Below are positions 48,183 through 58,697 of a stretch of 64,000 nucleotides of DNA, in pieces. The position numbers and the translations under genes are program-made. This DNA comes from Streptomyces sp. ISL-1 (lineage in GTDB: Bacteria; Actinomycetota; Actinomycetes; Streptomycetales; Streptomycetaceae). Every line of letters starts with the position of its first letter. The first letter of the stretch is position 1. The stretch is from NCBI RefSeq assembly GCF_018614585.1, contig NZ_JAGGOI010000016.1, positions 124,001-188,000 on the forward strand. Reading direction: 5' to 3'. The notes under the pieces were generated by a model that saw only the letters and a program-made list of their open reading frames with translations, searched no databases and was not told the origin of the DNA.

Positions 48183-50456
48183 ATGGCCAGCAAGCCGCCC
48201 GCAGGTGATCCGGTCCAGGACGCACCGCTGGTCGTGGACCCACAGCGGGCCGCCGCCGGCATCCACGCAATCGGACACACACTGCGGATCGCCCAGCAGC
48301 AGATGGGCGTGCTCCGCACCGCGCAGACCCTCCTCAAGGTCAACCAGAAGGACGGCTTCGACTGTCCGGGCTGCGCCTGGCCGGAGGGCGACAAGCGGCA
48401 CGCCGCGGAGTTCTGCGAGAACGGCGCGAAGGCCGTCGCCGAGGAGGCGACGCTTCGCCGCGTCACACCCGACTTCTTCGCCGCGCACCCCCTCGCTGAC
48501 CTGGCCTCACGCAGTGGCTACTGGCTGGGGCAGCAGGGCCGCATCACCCAGCCGATGTATCTGCCCGAGGGCGCCGACCGGTACGAGGCAGTGACCTGGG
48601 AGCGCGCCTTCGCGATCATCGCGCAGGAGCTCACGGCACTGGCCTCCCCCGACGAGGCGCTCTTCTACACCTCGGGCCGCACCAGCAACGAAGCCGCCTT
48701 CCTGCTCCAGCTCTTCGCCCGCGAATTCGGCACCAACAATCTCCCCGACTGCTCCAACATGTGCCATGAGTCCTCCGGATCGGCGCTCACCGAGACGATC
48801 GGCATCGGCAAGGGCAGCGTCTCCCTGGAGGATCTCCATCAGGCGGACCTGATCATCGTCGCCGGGCAGAACCCGGGCACCAACCACCCCCGGATGCTCA
48901 ACGCTCTCGAGCAGGCCAAGAACGCGGGCGCGAAGATCATTTCGGTGAATCCGCTGCCCGAGGCCGGTCTGGAGCGGTTCAAGAATCCGCAGACGCCGCT
49001 CGGCATGCTCAAGGGCGTCGCCCTGAACGACCTGTTCCTGCAGATCCGGATCGGCGGCGACCAGGCGCTCTTCCGGCTGCTGAACAAGCTGATCCTGGAG
49101 ACGCCGGGCGCGGTCGACGAGGAGTTCGTACGCGAACACACGCATGGATACGAAGAGTTCACGGCCGCGGCCCGCGCGGCCGACTGGGACGAGACACTCG
49201 CCGCAACCGGCCTCGACCGTGCCGCCATCGAGCGGGCGCTCGCCATGATCCTCGCCTCCAAGCGCACCATCGTCTGCTGGGCGATGGGCCTGACCCAGCA
49301 CAAGCACGCCGTACCGACCATCCGCGAGGTGGTCAACTTCCTGCTGCTGCGCGGCAACATCGGCCGCCCCGGCGCCGGCGTCTGCCCGGTGCGCGGGCAC
49401 TCCAACGTCCAGGGCGACCGCACCATGGGCATCTTCGAGCGGCCCTCCCCTGCCTTCCTGGACGCGCTGGAGAAGGAGTTCGGCTTCGCGCCGCCACGTC
49501 ACCACGGCTTCGACGTCGTACGGTCCATCCGGGCGCTGCGCGACGGCGAGGCGAAAGTCTTCTTCGCCATGGGCGGCAACTTCGTGAGCGCCACCCCCGA
49601 CACCGAGGTCACCGAAGCCGCGATGCGCCGGGCCCGGCTCACCGTCCATGTGTCGACCAAGCTGAACCGGTCACATGCCGTGACCGGCGCCCGGGCGCTG
49701 ATCCTGCCCACCCTCGGCCGCACCGACAAGGACGTACAGGCGGGCGGCAGGCAGGTGGTCACCGTCGAGGACTCGATGGGCATGGTGCACGCCTCCCGCG
49801 GCAATCTGACCCCGGCGAGCCCGCATCTGCTGTCCGAGCCGGCGATCGTGGCCCGGCTGGCGCGCGCGGTGCTCGGCCCCCGCTCGCTGACGCCCTGGGA
49901 GGACTTCGAGAAGGACTACGCAACGATCCGCGACCGCATCGCGCGCGTGGTGCCCGGTTTCGAGGACTTCAACGCGAAGATCGGCCGCCCCGGCGGCTTC
50001 ACGCTCCCCCATGCCCCCCGCGACGAACGCCGCTTCCCCACCGCCACCGGCAAGGCCAATTTCACCGCCGCGCCGGTCGAGTTCCCGAAGGTTCCGGCGG
50101 GCCGGCTGCTCTTGCAGACACTGCGCTCGCACGATCAGTACAACACCACGATCTACGGCCTCGACGACCGCTACCGCGGCATCAAGGGCGGCCGCCGGGT
50201 GGTGCTGGTGCACCCCGACGACGCCCGTGAACTGGGCCTGGCGGACGGCTCGTACACCGATCTGGTCAGCGAGTGGAAGGACGGCGTGGAGCGACGGGCC
50301 GCCGGTTTCCGCGTGGTGCACTACCCCACCGCCCGCGGCTGCGCCGCCGCGTACTACCCGGAGACCAATGTGCTTGTTCCGCTGGACTCCACCGCCGACA
50401 CCAGCAACACCCCGGCGAGTAAGTCCGTGATCGTCCGGTTCGAGCACGGGGAATGA
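48183..50456 (+). CDS. FdhF/YdeP family molybdopterin oxidoreductase
   Basis: A 757-residue molybdopterin-dependent oxidoreductase of the YdeP family. An N-terminal DCPGCAWPEG near residue 59 gives a CxxC iron-sulfur motif. FYTSGRTSNEAAFLLQLFAR near 160 and NMCHESSGSALTETIGIGKG near 196 are the molybdopterin-binding entry motifs; the C-terminal MoPterin-dinucleotide domain has SHDQYNTTIYGLDDRYRGI near 644 and VLVHPDDARELGLADG near 670. The electron donor and substrate are unknown; YdeP of E. coli is an acid-resistance protein. Formate dehydrogenase activity is not implied. The start is preceded by GAGGGAGAG. Divergent from polA. Confidence 0.94.
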   Translation: MASKPPAGDPVQDAPLVVDPQRAAAGIHAIGHTLRIAQQQMGVLRTAQTLLKVNQKDGFDCPGCAWPEGDKRHAAEFCENGAKAVAEEATLRRVTPDFFAAHPLADLASRSGYWLGQQGRITQPMYLPEGADRYEAVTWERAFAIIAQELTALASPDEALFYTSGRTSNEAAFLLQLFAREFGTNNLPDCSNMCHESSGSALTETIGIGKGSVSLEDLHQADLIIVAGQNPGTNHPRMLNALEQAKNAGAKIISVNPLPEAGLERFKNPQTPLGMLKGVALNDLFLQIRIGGDQALFRLLNKLILETPGAVDEEFVREHTHGYEEFTAAARAADWDETLAATGLDRAAIERALAMILASKRTIVCWAMGLTQHKHAVPTIREVVNFLLLRGNIGRPGAGVCPVRGHSNVQGDRTMGIFERPSPAFLDALEKEFGFAPPRHHGFDVVRSIRALRDGEAKVFFAMGGNFVSATPDTEVTEAAMRRARLTVHVSTKLNRSHAVTGARALILPTLGRTDKDVQAGGRQVVTVEDSMGMVHASRGNLTPASPHLLSEPAIVARLARAVLGPRSLTPWEDFEKDYATIRDRIARVVPGFEDFNAKIGRPGGFTLPHAPRDERRFPTATGKANFTAAPVEFPKVPAGRLLLQTLRSHDQYNTTIYGLDDRYRGIKGGRRVVLVHPDDARELGLADGSYTDLVSEWKDGVERRAAGFRVVHYPTARGCAAAYYPETNVLVPLDSTADTSNTPASKSVIVRFEHGE

Positions 50457-50539
50457 GACCACCGCGCTAAGCGTTCGCTCAGGCATCTGATATTACGGTG
50501 CACACAGCACGCAAAGTACTGAGATCGGAGCCGGGCCAC

Positions 50540-51013
50540 ATGGGCGAGCAGAAAACCGTGAAGTTCCCGCAAGAGGTCATCGACGAATACGCCGCGCTCG
50601 GGGTTGATCTGCCCGCGCTCTTCTCCGCCGGGCATCTGGGCAACCGCATGGGCGTGCAGATCGTCGAGGCAGCGGCGGACCGCGTCGTCGGCACAATGCC
50701 GGTCGAAGGCAACACCCAGCCGTACGGACTGCTGCACGGCGGCGCGTCCGCCGTGCTCGCCGAAACCCTCGGCTCGATCGGCTCGATGCTGCACGGCGGC
50801 GTCACCAAGGTGGCCGTCGGTGTGGATCTCAACTGCACACACCACCGTGGCGTCCGCTCCGGACTGGTCACCGGCGTCGCGACACCGGTGCACCGTGGCC
50901 GCACCACGGCGACGTACGAGATCGTCATCACCGACGAGCAGGACAAGCGGGTCTGCACGGCGCGGCTCACCTGTCTGCTGCGGGATGTGAACCCGGACGG
51001 CACGACGGGCTGA
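50540..51013 (+). CDS. Hotdog-fold thioesterase (PaaI/YdiI-like)
   Basis: A 157-residue hotdog thioesterase starting MGEQKTVKFPQEVIDEYAAL. The active-site segment is QPYGLLHGGASAVLAETLGSIGS near 65-85 (HGG and the catalytic acid), with VDLNCTHHRGVRSG near 99. It should hydrolyse an acyl- or aroyl-CoA thioester in the cytoplasm. The gene follows the YdeP-type gene after 83 bp on the same strand; no phenylacetate genes are nearby. A longer reading from 50498 is possible but less like the family. Confidence 0.92.
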   Translation: MGEQKTVKFPQEVIDEYAALGVDLPALFSAGHLGNRMGVQIVEAAADRVVGTMPVEGNTQPYGLLHGGASAVLAETLGSIGSMLHGGVTKVAVGVDLNCTHHRGVRSGLVTGVATPVHRGRTTATYEIVITDEQDKRVCTARLTCLLRDVNPDGTTG

Positions 51014-51204
51014 CCGGCACAGCGGGTCCGGCGTCCCACACCGGCGCCGGACCGCAAATCCTCGCCGGCTCCCCCTCGGCCACAGGAATCAGTCAAGCAA
51101 CAACCAAAGAATCCCGACACTCTTGCCGCACGGCCCACACGCGCGCTTCACTGTCGACCACCCCACAGGAGAACCCCCGGTCCACGACTTCGAAGGGTCT
51201 CCAC

Positions 51205-52083
51205 TTGACTGCCGTCCCCATACGCCTGAGCGCCGCCACCGCGGCAGCCTGCGCCCTCGTCCTCAGCGCGGCCATGCCTTCCTCGGCGATCAACTCGTAC
51301 AACGCCACGCCCGCCCCGGAGCGCACCGAGGTCGGCGCCCTTGTCGCCACCTGGGACAACGACGACAACCCCGCCACCCCTGACCGGGTCGACTGGGTCT
51401 GCTCCGGCACCATGATCGACGCGGACACCTTCCTGACCGCCGCGCACTGCACCACCGACTGGCCGGCGAACGTGAAGTTCTACGTCTCCCTCGACCAGGA
51501 CGTGCAAGGCGGCCTCGACAAGGCCGCCGCCGAACACCCCGGCGACCCGGCGGCCGTGGCGAGAGCCGTCGCCGTCCAGGGCACCGCCCACAGCCACCCC
51601 GACTACCCGGGCCCCGCCTCGGACAACCACGACATCTCGGTCGTCGAGCTGCCCGCCGCACAGGTCAAGGCCCGCTGGACCTTCACCCCGGCCACGCTCC
51701 CCAAGGCCGGAGCGCTCGACGCACTGGGCCCGCAGGGACTGAACGACACCCCGTTCTTTGTCGCGGGGTACGGAACCCAGGAGGCCGTACGCGGCCCCGG
51801 CGGCCACACCCACCCCGGCGGCGGCGTCCGGATGAAGGCCCCGGTCGGCTTCGACGCACTCAACAACGCCTGGGTGCGCCTGGCCATGACCGCGCCCCAG
51901 GGCAACGGCGGGGCCTGCTACGGCGACTCCGGCGGCCCCAACTTCGCCACCCTGGACGGCAAGCGCACCCTGGTCGCGACCACCATCACGGGCGACGGCC
52001 CGTGCTACGCCACGAACGTCTCGTACCGCCTGGACACCCCTGGCGCCCGCGCGTTCCTCTCCCCCTTCGCCAAGCTGGCCTGA
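51205..52083 (+). CDS. Secreted trypsin-like serine protease
   Basis: A 292-residue chymotrypsin-fold protease with a TTG start eight bases after GAAGGG. A signal peptide ends near AMPSSA (residue 28). The catalytic triad is His81 (TAAHC), Asp143 (SDNHDISVVEL) and Ser242 (GDSGGP). Cys66-Cys82 and a pair near 238/263 can form disulfides. The S1 pocket is not clearly trypsin-like, so specificity is uncertain. Exported to the medium or wall. Stand-alone gene. Confidence 0.92.
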   Translation: MTAVPIRLSAATAAACALVLSAAMPSSAINSYNATPAPERTEVGALVATWDNDDNPATPDRVDWVCSGTMIDADTFLTAAHCTTDWPANVKFYVSLDQDVQGGLDKAAAEHPGDPAAVARAVAVQGTAHSHPDYPGPASDNHDISVVELPAAQVKARWTFTPATLPKAGALDALGPQGLNDTPFFVAGYGTQEAVRGPGGHTHPGGGVRMKAPVGFDALNNAWVRLAMTAPQGNGGACYGDSGGPNFATLDGKRTLVATTITGDGPCYATNVSYRLDTPGARAFLSPFAKLA

Positions 52084-52220
52084 CCCGCGCCGCCTCCCAC
52101 GGTGGGTGCCGCCGGACCGCGCGTCCGGCGGCACCGAGCGCACCATTGCCCTCTCGTGGCACCCCCCGCTAGCGTCGCGGCATGGGGCCAGGACCGGCAC
52201 GCGGAGCAAGGCACTTCGCG

Positions 52221-52757
52221 GTGCGCGCTTCCGTCGCACTGTCGGGCGGCTTCGACTACCAGGCCATGGGCCTGTCCGGCGGGCAGAACGCGATCCTGCC
52301 GGACGTGGCGGCCGCCGCCCGCGCCGAGAAGAATCGGCAAGTGGCCAATGGCGCACGCAAATTGATCGACAGTCAGGCCGCTGCACGCTGCTCCGAGCGC
52401 GAGGCACCCGCCCGGCCGGTCGCCGGACACGACTCGTTCGATTTCACCGTCATGGCCACCACCGCCTCCGGACCAACGGTCACGGTCGAGCGAATCCCCC
52501 AGACCCCCACAGGCCTGGGAGTCTCCACCACCCCCTCGGCGCTGTTCACTGCGAGTGCCGAAAAACAACGCAAAGTACTCATCACGGCCCATGTGCCGGA
52601 ATTCAGAAAAGTGGCATGGAATGCCACTCTTCCCTTCCTTGGCGTAACACTGCGTAATGAGCGCGCAATACAAGAACACAGCGACTTTCTGGGCGAGCGG
52701 TACGCCCGAAACCTGGCCAGAGCAGTCGGCACCGCGCGCCAGAAAGATCGGAGGTAA
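52221..52757 (+). CDS. Possible hypothetical protein
   Basis: A 178-residue reading frame from GTG 52221 (nine bases after AAGG) or from ATG 52182. It contains FDFTVMATTASGPTVTVERI and RKVLITAHVPEFRKVAWNAT, which look protein-like, but I recognise no family. The first half has normal high third-position G+C; the second half drops and contains codons such as AGA, ATA and CTT that are rare in this genome. It may be a recently acquired or decaying gene, or not a gene at all. Confidence 0.35.
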   Translation: MRASVALSGGFDYQAMGLSGGQNAILPDVAAAARAEKNRQVANGARKLIDSQAAARCSEREAPARPVAGHDSFDFTVMATTASGPTVTVERIPQTPTGLGVSTTPSALFTASAEKQRKVLITAHVPEFRKVAWNATLPFLGVTLRNERAIQEHSDFLGERYARNLARAVGTARQKDRR

Positions 52758-53029
52758 GGACTCAAACCGCCCCACGGTCCTGCAGGATCTCAGCATGCGG
52801 ACAAGACGAACCGGTCGGAATTCCCCCGTTCCCCCCACGAATCTCCGCTATGCATTACGCCGTGGCATAACAAGAGCGTCACATCCTTGGCCAGAACACT
52901 CCACCTCCCCCAATACCCCGCTTAGAGTCACGGCCAGTCACCGCGCCACCGGATTATCTTCAGTTCGGTTCCAGCGCTCGACTCGGTACGTCCCGTGGGG
53001 GGCGGCCGTGCCAGGTGAAAGGATTTAGC
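52758..53029 (+). promoter_or_regulatory. Upstream region of the liv operon
   Basis: A 272-bp region of reduced G+C, including the A/T-rich stretch atgcattacgccgtggcata near 52850. It must hold the livK promoter. A TAGAGT at 52923-52928 could be a -10 element, but no -35 lies at the normal distance. No riboswitch or small gene is recognised. Confidence 0.4.
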
Positions 53030-54262
53030 GTGCGACACCGTTCCTTGCTCATCATCACGACCGTGGTCACCACGGGAGCACTCACCCTCACTGCCTGCGG
53101 CTCGCGCGACGACAGCAAGGGTGGCAGCGACAGCGGAAAGAAGACCACTGTTGTCATCGGTGTCGACGCACCGCTGACCGGCTCGCTCTCCGCGCTGGGC
53201 CAGGGGATCAAGAACTCCGTGGACCTCGCGGCCAAGACCGCGAACAAGAACAACGAGGTCCCGGGGGTCGAGTTCAAGATCGAGGCCCTCGACGACCAGG
53301 CCGTCCCGGCCTCCGGCCAGGCCAACGCCACCAAGCTCGTCGGCAACAAGGACGTTCTCGGCGTCGTCGGTCCGCTGAACTCGGGCGTCTCCCAGTCGAT
53401 GCAGGGTGTCTTCGGCAAGGCGGACCTCGCCCAGGTCTCCCCGGCCAACACCAACCCGGCGCTGAGCCAGGGCGACAAGTGGGGCAAGGGCGAGAAGGCG
53501 CGTCCGTTCAAGACCTACTTCCGTACCGCCACCACGGACGTCATCCAGGGCAAGTTCGCCGCCCAGTACCTGTACAACGACGCGAAGAAGAAGAAGGTCT
53601 ACGTCGTCGACGACAAGCAGACCTACGGCGCCGGCCTCGCCGCGATCTTCTCCGCGGAGTTCAAGCGCCTCGGCGGCACGATCGCCGGCACCGACCACGT
53701 CACGGTGAAGGAGACCGACTTCTCCAGCACCGCCGACAAGGTCAAGGCCTCCGGCGCGGACTCGGTCTACTTCGGTGGCCAGTACCCCGAGGGCGGTCTC
53801 CTCTCCGACCAGGTCAAGAAGGCCGGAGCCAAGATCCCCACCATGGGTGGCGACGGAATCTACGACCCCGCCTTCATCAAGGCCTCCGGCGTGGCCAACG
53901 ACGGTGACCTCTCCACCTCCGTCGGCTACCCGGTGGAGAAGCTCCCGACCGCCAAGAAGTTCCTCACGGACTACCAGGCCGGCGGCTACAAGGACCCGTA
54001 CGGTGCGTACGGCGGCTACTCGTACGACGCCGCTTGGGCCCTCGTCCAGGCCATCAAGACCGTGGTTGCCGACAACGACGGCAAGGTGCCGGCCGACGCC
54101 CGCGCCAAGGTCGTCGAGGCTCTGGCCAAGGTCTCCTTCGACGGCGTGACCGGCAAGGTCGCCTTCGACGAGTTCGGCGACACCACGAACAAGCAGCTCA
54201 CCGTCTACGCGGTCAAGGGCGGCGCCTGGGCCGACGTCAAGAGCGCCACGTTCGAGGACTGA
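53030..54262 (+). CDS. livK: Branched-chain amino acid ABC transporter, substrate-binding lipoprotein
   Basis: A 410-residue periplasmic-binding-protein type I lipoprotein. The lipobox LTLTAC lies near residue 23, with the lipidated Cys followed by a Gly/Ser/Lys linker. The mature part starts VVIGVDAPLTGSLSALGQGI and has VVGPLNSGVSQSMQGVFG near 103 and AAQYLYNDAKKKKVYVVDD near 178. It captures Leu/Ile/Val or related amino acids and delivers them to LivHM. The GTG at 53030 follows AAAGGA. First gene of the livKHMGF operon and separated from livH by a strong hairpin. Confidence 0.95.
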   Translation: MRHRSLLIITTVVTTGALTLTACGSRDDSKGGSDSGKKTTVVIGVDAPLTGSLSALGQGIKNSVDLAAKTANKNNEVPGVEFKIEALDDQAVPASGQANATKLVGNKDVLGVVGPLNSGVSQSMQGVFGKADLAQVSPANTNPALSQGDKWGKGEKARPFKTYFRTATTDVIQGKFAAQYLYNDAKKKKVYVVDDKQTYGAGLAAIFSAEFKRLGGTIAGTDHVTVKETDFSSTADKVKASGADSVYFGGQYPEGGLLSDQVKKAGAKIPTMGGDGIYDPAFIKASGVANDGDLSTSVGYPVEKLPTAKKFLTDYQAGGYKDPYGAYGGYSYDAAWALVQAIKTVVADNDGKVPADARAKVVEALAKVSFDGVTGKVAFDEFGDTTNKQLTVYAVKGGAWADVKSATFED

Positions 54263-54295
54263 TTCACCGCACTGCCCCACACCAAATGATCCAGG

Positions 54296-54328
54296 CCGCG
54301 CGAGGGCGCAAACAGCGCCCTCGCGCGG
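54296..54328 (+). terminator. Intra-operon hairpin between livK and livH
   Basis: CCGCGCGAGGGCGC (54296-54309) pairs perfectly with GCGCCCTCGCGCGG (54315-54328) across a 5-base loop aaaca. Without a U-tract, it looks suited to partial termination or 3'-end protection, giving more livK than livHMGF mRNA. Confidence 0.8.
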
Positions 54329-54362
54329 TGTCATATCCGACAAGCTCATCGGAGGCCCTGCG

Positions 54363-55295
54363 GTGAACGAACTGCCGCAACAGCTGGCCAACGGCCTTGC
54401 CCTCGGTGCCCTCTATGGCCTCATAGCCATCGGGTACACCATGGTCTACGGCATCGTCCAGCTCATCAACTTCGCCCACGGCGAGATCTTCATGATCGGG
54501 GGCTTCGGAGCCCTCACCGCCTACATCGCGCTCCCCAGCGGGACGTCACTCCTGGTGGCCATTCCCCTGATGATCGTCGGCGGCGCAATCGCCTCGGTCG
54601 GCGTTGCCACCGCAGCGGAACGTTTCGCCTACCGGCCGCTGCGCGGCGCCCCAAGGCTGGCGCCGCTGATCACCGCGATCGGCCTCTCGATCGTCCTCCA
54701 GCAGCTCGTCTGGGGCTTCTACCCCGACGCGAAGAAGCCGCGCAGCTTCCCCGAGTTCCCGGGTGAGTCGTTCAAGCTGTTCGACAACCTGTACCTCCAG
54801 CGCGCCGACCTCTTCGTCCTCGTCCTCGCCCCCCTGTGCATGCTCGCCCTGGGCATCTTCGTCGCCAAGAGCCGCAGCGGCCGCGCCATGCAGGCCACCG
54901 CGCAGGACCCGGACACCGCGAAGCTCATGGGCATCAACACCGACCGCATCATCGTGATGGCCTTCGCCATCGGCGCCGCCTTCGCCGCGGTCGGAGCAGT
55001 CGCCTACGGACTCGACAAGGGCCAGATCAACTTCGAAATGGGCTTCATTCTCGGACTCAAGGCCTTCACCGCCGCCGTCCTGGGCGGCATCGGCAACATC
55101 TACGGAGCCATGGTCGGCGGAGTCGTCCTCGGCCTCGCGGAAGCCCTGTCGATCGCCTACATCGAAGAGATTCCCGGAATGCAGCAGCTCGGCGGCGGCG
55201 CCTGGGCCAACGTCTGGGCATTCGTACTTCTCATCGTCGTGCTTCTCGTCAGGCCACAGGGCTTGCTCGGCGAGCGCGTCGCGGATCGGGCGTGA
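54363..55295 (+). CDS. livH: Branched-chain amino acid ABC transporter permease
   Basis: A 310-residue LivH with about eight membrane helices. It shows the LivH start NGLALGALYGLIAIGYTMVYG, INFAHGEIFMIGGFGALTAY near 37, and the ABC-contact loop ATAQDPDTAKLMGINTDRII near 178 (EAA-like). C-terminal helices contain FTAAVLGGIGNIYGAMVGGVV. It forms the channel with LivM. The GTG start follows ATCGGAGG. The stop overlaps or abuts the livM start. Confidence 0.97.
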   Translation: MNELPQQLANGLALGALYGLIAIGYTMVYGIVQLINFAHGEIFMIGGFGALTAYIALPSGTSLLVAIPLMIVGGAIASVGVATAAERFAYRPLRGAPRLAPLITAIGLSIVLQQLVWGFYPDAKKPRSFPEFPGESFKLFDNLYLQRADLFVLVLAPLCMLALGIFVAKSRSGRAMQATAQDPDTAKLMGINTDRIIVMAFAIGAAFAAVGAVAYGLDKGQINFEMGFILGLKAFTAAVLGGIGNIYGAMVGGVVLGLAEALSIAYIEEIPGMQQLGGGAWANVWAFVLLIVVLLVRPQGLLGERVADRA

Positions 55296-55300
55296 GAGCG

Positions 55301-57033
55301 ATGACAACCGACACCACCAAGACCGCCGAAGCCACCCTGGCGGGTGAAACCTCCCGGACCACCGTGCTCCGCTGGCTCACCGCCCTCGGCGGCCTGGCCA
55401 CCATTGCCAGCACGTTCCTGTCCTGGACGTACACGGACGAATTCCCGGGCGACCTCACCGTCTACGGGTACCCCGGCGGCCTCCAGGTCCTCACCCTCGT
55501 GGCCGGCCTGCTCGTCACCCTGTACGCACTGGCCTCCCTGGACATCAAGGGCCTGCGCTGGCTGGCGCCGACCGGCACGACCAAGGCGCTGCGCCTGCTC
55601 ACCCTGGGCGCGCTCGGCACCACCTGGTTCACGGTCATCGCCATCGCCGTCGAACTCGGCGGCGTGGTCAACCTCGAACCCGGCGGTTTCGTCGCGGCCA
55701 TGGCCTCCGCCATCCCCGTCGCCACGGCCTTCATGCTCGCCGACGACACCCGCAAGGCCCGGCGCGCCAAGGAACTCCCCTCCTGGGCCGAGATCCTGAT
55801 CATCGTCGCCGCCTTCGGCGTCGGACTGTTCGCAGTCACCTACGGCATCGACACCGAGTACGCCGAACTCTTCACCGGCTACATGATCACGGCCGGCTTC
55901 GCTGCCGCCGCCCTGTTCAAAGCCGGAGTCATGGCACGGCTCTCGGCCCTCACCACCAAGTACCGCCCCATCTCCGTGGCAGCCGCCTTCGTCGCCGCCG
56001 CAGCCTTCCCGTTCACCCAGACCACCGACCAGTTCACCCTGATCGCGGTCAACATCCTCATCTTCGCGACCGTCGCGCTCGGACTGAACATCGTCGTCGG
56101 CCTCGCAGGACTCCTCGACCTCGGATACGTCGCCTTCCTCGGCGTCGGCGCGTACACCGCGGCCCTGGTCTCCGGAACAACCGCCTCCGCGTTCGATGTC
56201 GAATTCCCCTTCTGGGCAGCCGTCCTCACCGGAGCCGCAGTCTCCCTGATCTTCGGCGTCGTCATCGGAGCGCCCACCCTGCGGCTCCGCGGTGACTACC
56301 TCGCCATCGTCACCCTCGGCTTCGGCGAGATCTTCCGCATCACCGTCGGCAACCTCGACGGCGTATCCGGACCACAAGTGACCAACGGCCCCAACGGCAT
56401 CCCGAACATCCCCGACCTCGTCTTCTTCGGATACGACTTCGGCGAGTCCCACTCCATCGGCGGCTTCGAACTCGGCTCCTACGCCAACTACTACCTGCTG
56501 ATGCTGCTCGCGATGATCCTCGTGATCCTCGTCTTCAGCCGCGCCGGCAGCTCCCGCATCGGCCGCGCCTGGGTCGCCATCCGCGAGGACGAGACCGCCG
56601 CCACCGCCATGGGCATCAACGGCTTCCGAGTCAAGCTCATCGCCTTCGCCCTCGGCGCCACCCTCGCCGGCCTGGCCGGCACCGTCCAGGCACACGTCCA
56701 AAGCACCGTGGTTCCGGAGATGTACGTCTTCGCCGGCCCCGTACCGCCCAACTCCGCCTTCCTCCTCGCCGCCGTCATCCTCGGCGGCATGGGCACCATC
56801 AGCGGACCCCTGGTCGGCGCCACGATGCTCTACATGATTCCCGCGAAGCTGCAGTTCCTTCAGGACTACCAGCTGCTCGGCTTCGGCCTCGCGCTCATCC
56901 TCCTGATGCGCTTCCGCCCCGAAGGCCTCATCGCCAACCGGCGCGCCCAGCTCGAATTCCACGAGACCGATCAACTCGACGTACCGGAAGAGGGGCTGCC
57001 CAGCTCCGGCGTCGGCGTCGCGAAGGCGGGGGC

Positions 57034-57037
<4 letters not shown>
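55301..57037 (+). CDS. livM: Branched-chain amino acid ABC transporter permease with N-terminal extension
   Basis: A 578-residue permease. The canonical LivM domain occupies about residues 240-560: LNIVVGLAGLLDLGYVAFLG near 261, LRLRGDYLAIVTLGFGEIFR near 328, AIREDETAATAMGINGFRVK near 425, and LLAAVILGGMGTISGPLVGA near 487. Residues 1-230 are an extra membrane region with about five to six helices (LTALGGLATIASTFLSWTYT, LQVLTLVAGLLVTLYALASL, and WAEILIIVAAFGVGLFAVTY) not needed in typical LivM. The start could also be GTG 55292, overlapping the livH stop. The stop overlaps the livG start. Confidence 0.94.
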
Positions 57038-57920
<883 letters not shown>

Positions 57921-57924
<4 letters not shown>

Positions 57925-58637
57925 CCGCTCTGCTCGAGGTCGAGGACCTCAGGGTCGCCTACGGCAAGATCGAAGCCGTCAAGGGCATCTCCTTCAGCGT
58001 GGACGCCGGCCAGGTCGTCACTCTCATCGGCACCAACGGCGCGGGCAAGACCACCACCCTGCGGACGCTGTCCGGGCTGCTCAAGCCCTCCGGCGGCCGA
58101 ATCACCTTCGACGGCAAGCCGCTCGCCGGTGTCCCGGCCCACAAGATCGTGTCACTGGGTCTTGCCCACTCCCCCGAGGGCCGGCACATCTTCCCGCGCC
58201 TGACGATCGCGGAGAACCTCCAGCTCGGTGCGTTCCTGCGCACCGACAAGGCGGGCATCGAGAAGGACATCCAGAAGGCCTACGACCTGTTCCCGATCCT
58301 GGGAGAGCGCAGGAAGCAGGCGTCCGGCACCCTCTCGGGCGGCGAGCAGCAGATGCTGGCAATGGGCCGTGCACTCATGTCACGGCCGAAGCTGCTGATG
58401 CTGGACGAGCCGTCGATGGGTCTCTCGCCGATCATGATGCAGAAGATCATGGAGACCATCGTCGAGCTCAAGTCCCAGGGCACCACCATCCTGCTCGTCG
58501 AGCAGAACGCCCAAGCCGCGCTCTCGCTGGCGGACCAGGCACATGTCATGGAGGTCGGAACCATCAAGCTGTCGGGTCCCGGCGAGGAGTTGCTCCACGA
58601 CGAGTCCGTCCGCAAGACGTACCTCGGCGAGGACTGA
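57921..58637 (+). CDS. livF: Branched-chain amino acid ABC transporter ATP-binding protein LivF
   Basis: A 238-residue ATPase beginning VTALLEVEDLRVAYGKIEAV. Walker A LIGTNGAGKTTTLRTLSG lies near residue 36, the signature LSGGEQQMLAMGRALMSRPK near 137, Walker B LLMLDEPSMGLSP near 157, and the switch-region LLVEQNAQAAL near 192 (Q replacing the usual His, as normal in LivF). GTG 57921 overlaps the livG stop (GTGA). Last gene of the operon and followed by a palindromic terminator. Confidence 0.97.
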
Positions 58638-58645
58638 GCCGTACC

Positions 58646-58695
58646 CATACGGAGAGGCCCGCACCCCGAGCTCGGGGTGCGGGCCTCTCCGTATG
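58646..58695. terminator. Perfect 50-bp palindromic bidirectional terminator
   Basis: A 25-bp arm from catacggagaggcccg at 58646 is followed with no spacer by its exact reverse complement, ending cctctccgtatg at 58695. It lies in the 60-bp gap between the convergent livF and ANTAR-regulator genes and serves both strands. Confidence 0.95.
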
Positions 58696-58697
58696 CC

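Noticed and set aside
48198..48600. polA reading extended through the molybdoenzyme 5' region
   Set aside because: It would require a start inside the divergent gene; the family start VAETASKK at 48005 is clear.
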